Under the pieces are notes generated by a model. That model did no database searches. It saw only the letters and a list, made by a program, of their open reading frames with translations, and was not told the DNA's origin. Source: a bacterium (lineage in GTDB: Bacteria; Patescibacteriota; Saccharimonadia; CAILAD01; BJGX01). From it: a DNA stretch of 54,825 nt. Positions 19,370 to 28,650 of this stretch are shown here, piece by piece; within the stretch, counting starts at the first letter, position 1; the number at the start of each line of letters is the position of its first letter. The translations under genes were made by a program, and so were the position numbers. The stretch lies in NCBI GenBank assembly GCA_029778565.1, contig JAKOQC010000453.1:1-54825 (forward strand). The letters are read 5' to 3'.

Positions 19370-19554
19370 AGGCAGCGACACTTTGAAAAGAGGTGTAGCA
19401 AATTACCAATAGTTGTTTATGACAAAGGCTTTGTAGCTCTTGCTGGCAGATGCATACGCCAGCGTGTGCTGCAAAGCCGTATAAAGATAAGATGTCTTTA
19501 TATGTGATTAACCGAAACCAAGTAGGTTAATCTGGTCCATGGAGGGCCATTGTC

Positions 19555-20427
19555 ATGACCAAGACCCAGAACACCCGTCGTTCCGCCCCGCCCGTCTCGC
19601 CCGACAAGCTCCGCGAGGAGCTCAACACCAGCATCCAGGGCTGCCTGGCTGATCCCCTCTACAACGAGGTGGTCAGCCACATCCACGCCCACGACGCCGC
19701 CATCGAGGCCGGCGGCGAGGGCAAGGCCCTGGGGTGGGTGCTCGATGCCCTGCAGACCCCGGCCGAGCAGGTCATGCGCCACAAGCGCATGATCGAGACG
19801 GCCTGCCGTGTGTTCCACGGCATCCTGCAGACCATCGGCACCGAGGCCGAGAAGGCCGCGGCCGGGCCGCAGATCGAGCTCACGCTCGAGATGGCCGCCG
19901 ACCTCGACCAGTGGGCCAACGCCGGCTGGGAGAGCCACATGCAGGGCTTCGTCCGCGAGGCCCGGGGCATGAACCCGGCGCACCTCACCGACCGCATCGG
20001 CTTCACCGCCGAGCAGGTCGAGGTGGTCGACGGCACGGCCAAGGTGTCCATCTCGGACATCGTCTTCCGGATCGTCAGCGATCCGAAGACGGTGGAGGAC
20101 AAGCGGTTCCGCCGCTTCGCCCTCAACGCGATGGCCGCGTTCTTCCGGCATGCCTTCGGGCAGACCGGGAGCACGGACACCGAGCTCCTCGACATCGCCC
20201 GGTCAATCGACGTCTCCCTGTACGGGGAGGCCAAGGTGGCCGAGCGCGAGGCCGAGCGCGGCAAGCCCGCCGTCACGCAGCCCTCGAACAACTCGAACGG
20301 CACCGGCCGCAAGAGCCCTTCCAAGCGTCGCGCCCAGGAGCGCGGCAAGAAGGAGTACGAGGACCGCATGGCCGCACCCGAGCGCAAGCGCGGGTACGAG
20401 CAGGTCGGGGGCCGCAAGGGCAAGTAG
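19555..20427 (+). CDS. GC-rich orphan protein (290 aa) with basic, probably disordered C-terminal tail
   Basis: RBS GGAGGG; near-saturated GC3; own promoter and terminator; tail GRKSPSKRRAQERGKKEYEDR..KRGYEQVGGRKGK. Confidence 0.8.
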   Translation: MTKTQNTRRSAPPVSPDKLREELNTSIQGCLADPLYNEVVSHIHAHDAAIEAGGEGKALGWVLDALQTPAEQVMRHKRMIETACRVFHGILQTIGTEAEKAAAGPQIELTLEMAADLDQWANAGWESHMQGFVREARGMNPAHLTDRIGFTAEQVEVVDGTAKVSISDIVFRIVSDPKTVEDKRFRRFALNAMAAFFRHAFGQTGSTDTELLDIARSIDVSLYGEAKVAEREAERGKPAVTQPSNNSNGTGRKSPSKRRAQERGKKEYEDRMAAPERKRGYEQVGGRKGK

Positions 20428-20429
20428 TA

Positions 20430-20612
20430 GGCTTCTACGCCTACACGGTGGTTGCTTAGAACCACTGACAACAAAAATCTAAGCACCTTCGTCCCAAGGT
20501 CTGGGGTCGGAAGCTGGCACTTCGAGTGCAAAATCTCCTACTGAGATTGCTTCCGGCCCCCTGGGGCCACACAGTCCGTAGTTTACACGAAAAAGCTACG
20601 GGCTTTTTCTTT
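20430..20612 (+). ncRNA. Structured 3' UTR or independent RNA with three-way junction plus terminator
   Basis: GGTCGGAAGC/GCTTCCGGCC enclosing GCACT-TCG-AGTGC and AATCTC-CTACT-GAGATT; then CCGTAG...CTACGGGCTTTTTC. Confidence 0.6.
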
Positions 20613-20640
20613 TACAAAAATATTGTCATTCTGAGGTACA

Positions 20641-20690
20641 TAGTTCTCACTTTGTTCGAACAATATCGTTCGAAGTAATCCGAGAACTAC
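20641..20690. repeat. REP-like palindrome upstream of GIY-YIG gene
   Basis: AGTTCTC...TTCGAAC-AATATC-GTTCGAA...GAGAACT nested inverted repeats. Confidence 0.75.
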
Positions 20691-20732
20691 TTGTGCTTGG
20701 TATTAAATAAGGTATTTGATAAGATCAGCCTG

Positions 20733-20981
20733 ATGACAACTTGGAAGTGGTTTGTTTATATAATTGAATGCAATGATGGTTTTTATTATACCGGCATGAC
20801 ATACAATTTAGAGAAACGTCTAGAACAACACAGACTTGGTAAAGGCTCAAAGTTTACAGCCAAACATGGATTCAAGCTTCTTAGATATTCAGAGGAATTT
20901 AATAATATCGAAGAAGCACGTAAGCGGGAGGTACAATTAAAAGATTTTTCGCGAAAGAAAAAAGAAGCTTTGTGGCAATAA
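20733..20981 (+). CDS. GIY-YIG endonuclease domain protein (UPF0213-like)
   Basis: WFVYIIECNDGFYYTGMTYNLEKRLEQH; start placed at MTTWKW. Confidence 0.9.
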   Translation: MTTWKWFVYIIECNDGFYYTGMTYNLEKRLEQHRLGKGSKFTAKHGFKLLRYSEEFNNIEEARKREVQLKDFSRKKKEALWQ

Positions 20982-20982
20982 T

Positions 20983-21102
20983 AGTTCTCACGTCGTTCGA
21001 ACAATAATACTTTACAGTTTAAGATAGCTTCAAAACCAAGTATTTATATTCTCTCTTCGTTTCACTCCTCGAACAATATTGTTCGAGGTAATCCGAGAAC
21101 TA
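20983..21102. repeat. Second, split copy of the REP-like palindrome
   Basis: AGTTCTCACGTCGTTCGAACAAT ... CCTCGAACAATATTGTTCGAGGTAATCCGAGAACTA. Confidence 0.7.
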
Positions 21103-22425
21103 TTGTAAGCTCTTTTGTATTTCTAGGGTTACCGCTGCAGCGGCTAAGTTGGTTGCTATTTTAGAATCGTACCCAGCCAAATAATTATTTATCATTTCAC
21201 GTAGGTTGTTATTGGTAGCATAGTTAATACCTCTATACCAATCACTTGCAGTGGCTATTTGTCTAGCAAATGGGGCCAAATCTTTATCGTTATACTGCTG
21301 AGTAATAAGATCTCTCCGTGCAGCGGGCCACAAACTGGCCTGAGAGTAGAGTAATTGTTGATTTTTGCTGCTGGCAAATCCCAGAAAATCCCAGGCAATC
21401 TCACTATTTTTACTAGTTTTGCTTACACCTTGCGTAAACACTACCCCATAATTCAGTGGGTTTTTAGGATTGGTTTGTGGCAAAGCCGACATTGCAAAGG
21501 ACAAACTTGCATTTTGCTTACGGACCGTCTTGGCCACCATTGGATAATCTATCATCATCTGTGTTTTACCAGTAGCAAAGATGGTTACACTCGAGCCGAG
21601 CGCATCACTCCAGCTATAGTTTTCTCTTGTTGGCTGCGCAAAACTCGCATAGTATTCTAGTGCCTTACTACCCGAAGAGTAACCGGTACTATCTGGCAGT
21701 TGAAATGTTGCTTTGGTAGGTGGCGAATTTGTCATGGCAGCACCGTTTTGCATCATAAACATACTTATTATATCTGGGTAATTGTGGATTGACGCCGTAC
21801 CAAGCGCAACTCCAGAACCATATAATGTCTGACCCTGCTTATTGCGTACACTACTGTTGGCCTTATCGAATTCTGGCCAGGTGCTTGGTGGGGAGCTGAT
21901 ATTCGCTTTTTTAAAAGCATCGGTATTATAAAACAAACCAAGCGTTGCAATGCCAAACGGCATACCGTAAATGGTTTTACCGCTTACGAGGTTTTTGGTA
22001 GCAAAGTCTGCAAACGTTTGGTTATACTGCTCGGATGTAATCACGCTGTCTGGTGCGGGTTGGAGTGACTTTTGATAGAGCGGGAGAGCGTCATTGCGAA
22101 ACCCAAACATATCTGGCAATGTACCTGCAGTCTGAGCCTGCAAAACCTTAGATTGATAACCAGCAGGATCTATATAGGTAATATTCACCGTCACATTGGG
22201 ATGTAGTTTTTTGTAATTGGCCAACACCGCATCGAGATTGCCAGCCTCGTCGCTAGGCAGCCAGTAGGTAAGGGTAATGGGTGTGGTGGGGTATTGTACT
22301 TTAGATTGATATTCGATATTTGGTGAAGAAAATATATTGCTACTCTGAGTAAGAATATAAATAAGCGCAGCAATAACCAAACCGCCCAAAATAAGTGCTG
22401 TTAGCTTAAGGTAGCGATGTTTCAT
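21100..22425 (-). CDS. Extracellular solute-binding protein (sugar ABC transporter type)
   Basis: N-terminal TM/signal; PITLTYWLPSDEAGNLDAVLANYKKLHPNVTVNI; GKTIYGMPFGIATLGLFYNTDAFKKANI. Confidence 0.88.
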   Translation of the reverse strand: MKHRYLKLTALILGGLVIAALIYILTQSSNIFSSPNIEYQSKVQYPTTPITLTYWLPSDEAGNLDAVLANYKKLHPNVTVNITYIDPAGYQSKVLQAQTAGTLPDMFGFRNDALPLYQKSLQPAPDSVITSEQYNQTFADFATKNLVSGKTIYGMPFGIATLGLFYNTDAFKKANISSPPSTWPEFDKANSSVRNKQGQTLYGSGVALGTASIHNYPDIISMFMMQNGAAMTNSPPTKATFQLPDSTGYSSGSKALEYYASFAQPTRENYSWSDALGSSVTIFATGKTQMMIDYPMVAKTVRKQNASLSFAMSALPQTNPKNPLNYGVVFTQGVSKTSKNSEIAWDFLGFASSKNQQLLYSQASLWPAARRDLITQQYNDKDLAPFARQIATASDWYRGINYATNNNLREMINNYLAGYDSKIATNLAAAAVTLEIQKSLQ

Positions 22426-22499
22426 ATAAATATTGTACCAGACGGCAGAGATGATATTCTCGGATTCATGGCGCTAATAGGGTATAATGTTCGAGTTAT

Positions 22500-22589
22500 G
22501 GAGAGGTCGCATAGTGGTCGAGTGCGCCACCTTGGAAAGGTGGTATAGGGGCAACTCTATCGAGGGTTCGAATCCCTCTCTCTCCGCCA
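22500..22589 (+). tRNA. tRNA-Ser(GGA), CCA encoded
   Basis: GGAGAGGTCGCATAGTGGTCGAGTGCGCCACCTTGGAAAGGTGG...GGTTCGAATCCCTCTCTCTCCGCCA. Confidence 0.94.
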
Positions 22590-22600
22590 GTATTTATATA

Positions 22601-22625
22601 GTCGGCTTGAGGCCGACTTTTTTGT
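22601..22625 (+). terminator. Terminator after tRNA-Ser
   Basis: GTCGGCTTGAGGCCGACTTTTTT. Confidence 0.8.
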
Positions 22626-22665
22626 ATTAAAAAACCGACTCACACGGTATGAGAGTCGGCAATTG

Positions 22666-23586
22666 TTACTTTGTCCAAGTACTACTTGGTACGATTGGCG
22701 CACCCAAGATCTCTTGATGTAGAGCAGATGGCTCTCTGGGTTCAGATCTGGCTTGTCTAGGCGAGTGTGGACCAGGAGGTGGCGGGATAACTCTTCGTAG
22801 AGTACCCGATTCTCCAGGAGTCCATTCAGAAGGACGATTGCTATCTGATGTCAAGCTATTATCATTGCTAGCAGGTACCTTACTTGGTCTACGGCCAATT
22901 ACCTTCACGGCATACCGATCGAAAGATTCGATAGTGCCAGGCTCAACATCGGCAATCGTCTTAACCCGAGGTGGTGGTACATCATAAGCATCAGGGATAT
23001 CACGAGAATCAATAATCTCAATTCTTTTGCGAACAATTTCGGGTGCAACAGGTGTAAATGCCACGATGGCCGTCTTAAGGCCAAGCCTACGAGCATTTTC
23101 CATAACCCTTATTGTACTATTACCGTCAGGTGTCAGAGCAAAATCGTTCGTCATAATAATCAGTACATCGCCAGCCTGTGCTTCTTCGAGAAAAGCTGCA
23201 GCCATTTTCATAAGATCATCATCAATATCATTTGACTTGTCAGAGTACTCAGTGCCTTCAGCAGGAGCCCTTACCTGAACATCCCAGCGATCTCTTTCGA
23301 GGGCAAAACGAAACTTATCTTGCCGATCAACCGACTCATCATCCCTGCCGGTCTCAGAAACCTTTTTAATAAAGATAGATTTCTGAAAATTTTCCTCTGC
23401 AATCGAGAACTTCTCGCGCAAAAATTGAGCAACAGTGTCGTAGTGCAAACCAAAATTTGACGGTCGACCATCCGGAGCGTTTTCCCATAATTCTTTAATC
23501 TTAATCATCACGTTCGGTCCGTCAACCAGTAACAAACCAAGCGGTGGATCGCTGCCTTCAGGAGACATTCCGGTGGTAGTGGTCAT
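22666..23586 (-). CDS. NYN-domain (PIN-like) putative ribonuclease with disordered C-terminus
   Basis: LGLLLVDGPNVMIKIKELW; GDVLIIMTNDFAL. Confidence 0.8.
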   Translation of the reverse strand: MTTTTGMSPEGSDPPLGLLLVDGPNVMIKIKELWENAPDGRPSNFGLHYDTVAQFLREKFSIAEENFQKSIFIKKVSETGRDDESVDRQDKFRFALERDRWDVQVRAPAEGTEYSDKSNDIDDDLMKMAAAFLEEAQAGDVLIIMTNDFALTPDGNSTIRVMENARRLGLKTAIVAFTPVAPEIVRKRIEIIDSRDIPDAYDVPPPRVKTIADVEPGTIESFDRYAVKVIGRRPSKVPASNDNSLTSDSNRPSEWTPGESGTLRRVIPPPPGPHSPRQARSEPREPSALHQEILGAPIVPSSTWTK

Positions 23587-23656
23587 CTTCCTAACCTTTT
23601 CTGTCGGGGTACTACAATCCCACTATTTATATCATATTGCTACTAATTAAGCAATA

Positions 23657-24697
23657 CTATTTGAGTTCAGCTTTTAGCTTTTGTACCTGAGGTACCTTTT
23701 CGGGATCTACGTCATTAAGTAACGCGCAATACCCTGCGGTATAGCCTGCAAGCATTACAGCATAGAGTAATTCTTGTAAGGGTGTTATGCCTGCCATCTG
23801 CATGGTATTAAACACCATGCCCTGTTCTTTAATAAGGCTGGTTGTTACCTGAATACGTTTTTTCATGGTCTTGTCTTCGAATTGCGAAACCAGCTGCAAA
23901 CCACCCATTTCTTTATGAGTCGGTATCCGCCAGCCTTCAAGTTCGTTATGATCAAGCTCAGAATAAGTGTTGTACCACGCCATTTGTTTGGCATCTTCGT
24001 TAAAACTTATCTTCCAAATGTAAGCAGCCGAGGCCAAGAGGGGGCTCGCGTAAATAATTACTGGCTTACCGGCTAGTTTTTCGGCCAGTACTTTGGCGGC
24101 ATTATCATCGTCAATATCTGGTACCAAGCGTAATTTTGCAGTATTTAAGAAATCGGCGGTATCCTCAAGCTCTCGTGCGACATCAATAGATACCAAGCCC
24201 ATGTTTTGCAAAGCACAGGTTAGTGCTCGCAGACCGGCAAAAATTGCAAACCGCGGCTGGCTACATTCGGGTAGTTCTAAAACGGTATAGTTTTCATTTC
24301 TTGCTAGTTGCAAAAGTTTACCCCCATTGGTAATTACTAATATCTGAGCATTGTTCTTTTTGGCTTCCTCATAGGCACGGAGTGTTTCAGCAGTGTCGCC
24401 CGAGTAGCTACTAATAATTACCAGGCTGTGTTCGTTAACATACCCTGGCATCTGCGAGCCACGACAAACTTCGAGTGGCGTAATCAGTCGGGTATAGAGC
24501 CAGTTTTTAAGCAAATTGCCGGCTAGAGCACTACCACCCATGCCACAAAAGACAATATTATATATACCCGTGCCATCTTCTCTCGTTAAAGCATGACGCA
24601 TATCTTCACCATATGGCAAACTCAGATGATCAGGCATAGCATCTATAGCAGAAAATATACCATTAAGCTTATCTTGGGGGATATTTGTGAGCTTCAT
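23657..24697 (-). CDS. Bifunctional phosphoglucose/phosphomannose isomerase (SIS domain)
   Basis: VFCGMGGSALAGNLL, VIISSYSGDTAETL, YNTYSELDHNELEGW. Confidence 0.9.
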   Translation of the reverse strand: MKLTNIPQDKLNGIFSAIDAMPDHLSLPYGEDMRHALTREDGTGIYNIVFCGMGGSALAGNLLKNWLYTRLITPLEVCRGSQMPGYVNEHSLVIISSYSGDTAETLRAYEEAKKNNAQILVITNGGKLLQLARNENYTVLELPECSQPRFAIFAGLRALTCALQNMGLVSIDVARELEDTADFLNTAKLRLVPDIDDDNAAKVLAEKLAGKPVIIYASPLLASAAYIWKISFNEDAKQMAWYNTYSELDHNELEGWRIPTHKEMGGLQLVSQFEDKTMKKRIQVTTSLIKEQGMVFNTMQMAGITPLQELLYAVMLAGYTAGYCALLNDVDPEKVPQVQKLKAELK

Positions 24698-24742
24698 ATT
24701 CTCTTCTAGTATACCGCACAAATTAAAAAAGCGATTGAATTT

Positions 24743-25558
24743 TCAATCGCTATTCATACTCTTGGCCACAAGTTCACCCGTCTCGTCGTAGAGCACACCA
24801 GAACGCTGCATGCTCTTGAGCTCACTAAGAATTGTACGAAGTCGCTGCTCACTCAGAGCGAGTAGGCCGTTCTCTGCCTTGTATTCTGCTGGATACCTAG
24901 ACTTGAGAAAGTTTTCGACGCCCTCGTATTGCATTATCTGCCGAATCAGCAAGACTCTTCGCTCAAACACATTCAGCTGCCCAGCAATCTCCTTTAACTG
25001 TAGGTAAGTACAGCTATGCAGTTTCTTGGTGGGATGCTCTCTACTGTAAAGGTCAAAGAACTGATTCCTGCGAACTCTTTCGTAGAGGTTACACCACCGC
25101 AGGGCTTCTCTGGCCTCATCAAGCGTTGCCGTGAGTTCATCAAACTTTCGCCCGGCCATAGCTTCTTTTTGCTGGTACTTTTTGAGTGCCGGATGAGTTA
25201 TAAGCAGCGACATATAATGCACGTCTGCCTCAGACCTTGCACCGTACCGCTTGCGCATATCAGCTTGCCAACGATCTTCCATTGGCATCAGTACGCGCCG
25301 AAAAAAATCCACCCAGAGTGATAATACACTGTCTTGTATAAAACTCTCTTCAGTATATCTCCGTACCAAGCGAATGCGTTGCTGCCAGCTATTAGAAAAC
25401 TGGGTAATAAGCGGGGTATTGTTACACACTTGCAGCACCAGACCATACAGCTCTCGGTTTTCGAGGGCATACAAATCTTCGAGACTTGTAGGGCTAATGC
25501 GAGAATGGTCGTCTGCAAAGACAACTCGCTTATGGCGTTCTTTTTTGTGGTTCGACAT
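24743..25558 (-). CDS. Hypothetical helical protein
   Basis: ORF with plausible promoter TTGACA-17-TAATGT upstream on minus strand; start at MSNHKK. Confidence 0.65.
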   Translation of the reverse strand: MSNHKKERHKRVVFADDHSRISPTSLEDLYALENRELYGLVLQVCNNTPLITQFSNSWQQRIRLVRRYTEESFIQDSVLSLWVDFFRRVLMPMEDRWQADMRKRYGARSEADVHYMSLLITHPALKKYQQKEAMAGRKFDELTATLDEAREALRWCNLYERVRRNQFFDLYSREHPTKKLHSCTYLQLKEIAGQLNVFERRVLLIRQIMQYEGVENFLKSRYPAEYKAENGLLALSEQRLRTILSELKSMQRSGVLYDETGELVAKSMNSD

Positions 25559-25656
25559 CGCTCGCCTTTCGAGTAGGGAACGCGTATGTGTATACATTAC
25601 AAGCAAAAGGTATTTGTGTCAAGTATGTAACCTTTCCTCTTGCTATTCGCTTGTGC

Positions 25657-25685
25657 AAAAAAGAGCCCAATCGGGCTCTTTTTTA
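25657..25685. terminator. Rho-independent terminator
   Basis: AAAAAAGAGCCCAATCGGGCTCTTTTTT. Confidence 0.85.
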
Positions 25686-25702
25686 TTGCTAGATTTTTGT
25701 AC

Positions 25703-26137
25703 TTAGACTGGATTAACTTTAATCTTCTTCACTTTATCTTCAGGTACTACCTTTGGAATCTCGATAGTAAGTACACCATCTTTTAAGCTCGCATTGGCTT
25801 TTTCTGATACTGTGCTGGTAGGTAAGATAACTGAGCGGCTAAAGCTTCCCCAGAAACATTCTTGCACGTAGTAATTATCTTTCTCGATAGTCTTTTCTTC
25901 TTTACGATCACCACGAATGGTTACTACGTCTTCTGAAATTGCTACATCAATATCTTCTGGTTTTACACCAGCTATAGGGGCTTTAATAACAATTGTGTCT
26001 TTGGTTTGGTAGACATCTACTGCTAGTTGACCTTCAAATTCTTCTTCACCAGCCCATTCTTCGACAGCTCCCTGACCTTCGTCTAAAAACTCATCTTCTA
26101 AAATTTCTTGTTCCACCTGATTTTTACGTCTTGCCAT
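25703..26137 (-). CDS. Small heat shock protein, Hsp20/alpha-crystallin
   Basis: VDVYQTKDTIVIKAPIAGVKPEDIDVAISEDVVTIRGDRK...GVLTIEIPKV. Confidence 0.95.
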   Translation of the reverse strand: MARRKNQVEQEILEDEFLDEGQGAVEEWAGEEEFEGQLAVDVYQTKDTIVIKAPIAGVKPEDIDVAISEDVVTIRGDRKEEKTIEKDNYYVQECFWGSFSRSVILPTSTVSEKANASLKDGVLTIEIPKVVPEDKVKKIKVNPV

Positions 26138-26211
26138 AAAAAATTACTCCTTATGTTTGCTCTTTTTTCTGTTACTTCTTATTATAATCAGATAACGTAT
26201 AGGTTTGCAAG

Positions 26212-26877
26212 ATGAGTTTGGTAGAAAGTCTTATTCAAATAATTGCCCCCTCTAGCTGTAAAGTCTGCAATCGTGAGGGCAGCGTACTCTGCACAGACTG
26301 TATGGCCACTCATATTCCCATAAGAAAACCAGCCTGTTTTTGGTGTAACAGCCTTACCACTCGAGGGCAAACCTGCGCTCGCTGCAAGCTCAAAACCTCG
26401 CTAGCTGGCGCGAGCATTCCATTCCGCTACCAAGAAACTGTTCGAGATCTGATTTATGCCCTTAAATATGATGGCAATAGAGAAGTGGCTCGAATCTTTG
26501 CGAGCTACTTAAGTACCTGTGTCGATACTACCAAGTTTGATATGGTAAGCTTCGTACCAACCACCGGAGCCTCGCAGCGCAAGAGAGGGTACAATCAGGC
26601 ACAATTAATTGCCGCAGAAATTAGTAGTATTACTGGGCTTAGACTTACCAATACGCTACTAAGAACCAAACATATCGACCAGATTGGCCTAAACCGCGCG
26701 CAGCGACTAGCGGCGGTAAAGAATATTTTTACTACCACCTCTCATACAGTAGAGAATAAGAAAATACTATTGGTAGATGATGTTATTACCACCGGAGCTA
26801 CCATAGACGAATGTGCCGCAGTACTCAAACAAGCTGGGGCAACACAGGTTTGGGGCTTAGCTATTGCCAAGAAGTAG
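26212..26877 (+). CDS. ComF family phosphoribosyltransferase
   Basis: Cys pairs CKVCNREGSVLCTDC...CFWC..CARCK; KRGYNQAQLIA; ILLVDDVITTGATIDECA. Confidence 0.92.
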   Translation: MSLVESLIQIIAPSSCKVCNREGSVLCTDCMATHIPIRKPACFWCNSLTTRGQTCARCKLKTSLAGASIPFRYQETVRDLIYALKYDGNREVARIFASYLSTCVDTTKFDMVSFVPTTGASQRKRGYNQAQLIAAEISSITGLRLTNTLLRTKHIDQIGLNRAQRLAAVKNIFTTTSHTVENKKILLVDDVITTGATIDECAAVLKQAGATQVWGLAIAKK

Positions 26878-26902
26878 GCCATTTTCATATACAATACAAA
26901 CT

Positions 26903-27736
26903 ATGCAATCACGTAACAGCCTCGACATATTTTTACAAAAGCTTTACAGCTTTTACCATAAAAATGGGCGCCATGATATGCGCTGGCGTAAAGACACCAG
27001 AGCCTACTATATTTTTCTCAGCGAAGTAATGCTACAACAAACCCAAGTAGAGAGGGTAAAAGAAAAGTTTGCTGAGTTTATTCGCAAGTTTCCCGACTGG
27101 CAAAGTCTTGCCGGCGCAAAGCAAAGCGCGGTGGTGCTTGCCTGGCAGGGTCTTGGGTATAATCGTAGAGCACTATATTTGCAGCGCGGTGCCCAAGCTG
27201 TAGTAAAAGATTATGCTGGCAGCTTACCAAAAGATGTTAGTCTACTGCAAAAGCTACCTGGCATTGGCCCGAATACTGCCGGGGCGATTATGGCATTTGC
27301 CTACGACCAACCAGTAGTGTTTATCGAGACCAATATTCGTCGAGTATTGTTGCACGAGTTTTTTGCCGGCAAAGAAAACGTAGCCGATAACGAAATAATA
27401 CCCATTCTCGAAGAAATTATCTCACTATTGTCGAAGTCGCAATTTACCCCAAGAACATTTTACTGGGCAATGATGGATTATGGAACATTCTTAAAACAAC
27501 AGGTACCCAACCCAAATAGACGCAGCAAACATTACAGCAAACAAAGCCAGTTTGAGGGCTCTGATAGGCAGCTACGCGGAAAAATCTTACGAGAATTAAT
27601 AAATACACCTTTGCAAAAAACTACACTACAGACAGCTGTTAGTGTACAAGACAAAGAAAAGTTTGAGTTAATCTTAACTGGCCTCACAAAAGAAGGGTTT
27701 ATTATTCAAAAGGGCGAGAGGATACAACTAAAATGA
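26903..27736 (+). CDS. mutY: A/G-specific adenine glycosylase-like protein, no visible Fe-S Cys motif
   Basis: SEVMLQQTQVERV, LPGIGPNTAGAIMAFAYDQPVVFIETNIRRV. Confidence 0.88.
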   Translation: MQSRNSLDIFLQKLYSFYHKNGRHDMRWRKDTRAYYIFLSEVMLQQTQVERVKEKFAEFIRKFPDWQSLAGAKQSAVVLAWQGLGYNRRALYLQRGAQAVVKDYAGSLPKDVSLLQKLPGIGPNTAGAIMAFAYDQPVVFIETNIRRVLLHEFFAGKENVADNEIIPILEEIISLLSKSQFTPRTFYWAMMDYGTFLKQQVPNPNRRSKHYSKQSQFEGSDRQLRGKILRELINTPLQKTTLQTAVSVQDKEKFELILTGLTKEGFIIQKGERIQLK

Positions 27737-28251
27737 TTATGATATTTACTCTCATAGTGATTTTTCTGCTGTTGCTGGCAATTTGTATTATTGCTTGGGA
27801 TAAAATTATTGTTGGTAAGGTACCGTTTATTTCGCTACCCAATGAGATTATCACGCAAGTGCTCGCTCATATTACAATTCGACCCGATACAACTGTGTAC
27901 GATCTGGGCTGTGGCGATGGACGTGTGCTTATACAGGCTGCTCAAAAACAGCCTCGGGCTACATATATTGGTATAGAACGAGCCTTTTGGCCATATCTAT
28001 TAGCAAAATACAAAACTCGAAACATTCCGCAAATTACTATTCTACGCGGCGATATTACTAAGATAGCATTAAAAAAATCGGCCTTGGTTATCTGTTATTT
28101 ATTACCCGAACTGCTGGCCAAAATTCCGTATAGTGGCCAGAGTGTGATAAGTGTGGAGTATCAAATACCAGGCCGCAAGCCCAACAAAAAGGTTGTACTA
28201 AAAAAACATTCCCGACTTGTCTCGAAAATGTTTTTTTATAACGCTAATTAA
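27733..28251 (+). CDS. Membrane-anchored class I SAM methyltransferase-like protein
   Basis: TTVYDLGCGDGRVLIQAAQ; N-terminal TM helix. Confidence 0.85.
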   Translation: MIMIFTLIVIFLLLLAICIIAWDKIIVGKVPFISLPNEIITQVLAHITIRPDTTVYDLGCGDGRVLIQAAQKQPRATYIGIERAFWPYLLAKYKTRNIPQITILRGDITKIALKKSALVICYLLPELLAKIPYSGQSVISVEYQIPGRKPNKKVVLKKHSRLVSKMFFYNAN

Positions 28252-28631
28252 ACCTTAAAGATACCAAGTACAAAGTTAACAATAACAAAAGAGAGTATCG
28301 CTACAATCAAACCAATCACCGAGTAGAGAATAGTATCTTTGGCGGCTCGTACGGCATTTTCGTCACCATTAGACAAAGTATAGCGAAAACCACCAATAAT
28401 TATCATAATTACCGATACAATGCCAATTGCTACCAAGAGGAAGTTAACAATAATCGACACGTAGCCACCAGAGCCCGTAACACTACCCTTGGCCAATCCA
28501 TTTGCGCTACCTGCAGCATTTACGCCTGCCTGCAAGCCACCAGATACATCGTCAGCAAATGCAGTTGGGACTGCCAAGAAGGTAGCACCAAGTACAGTAG
28601 CAGTAGTAATTGTTTTGAGTGTGTTTTTCAT
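28248..28631 (-). CDS. T4SS pilin-like protein (TrbC/VirB2 type), paralog 1
   Basis: Signal peptide and two TM; GGFRYTLSNGDENAVRAAKDTILYSVIGLIVAILSFVIVNFV. Confidence 0.8.
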   Translation of the reverse strand: MKNTLKTITTATVLGATFLAVPTAFADDVSGGLQAGVNAAGSANGLAKGSVTGSGGYVSIIVNFLLVAIGIVSVIMIIIGGFRYTLSNGDENAVRAAKDTILYSVIGLIVAILSFVIVNFVLGIFKV

Positions 28632-28650
28632 TTTAGAAAAGAATTCTATA

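Noticed and set aside
19659-20531. 290-aa minus-strand and 241-aa alternate-frame ORFs over the GC-rich gene
   Set aside because: Shadow ORFs expected in GC-rich coding DNA; the + frame at 19555 has SD, promoter, terminator and GC3 pattern.
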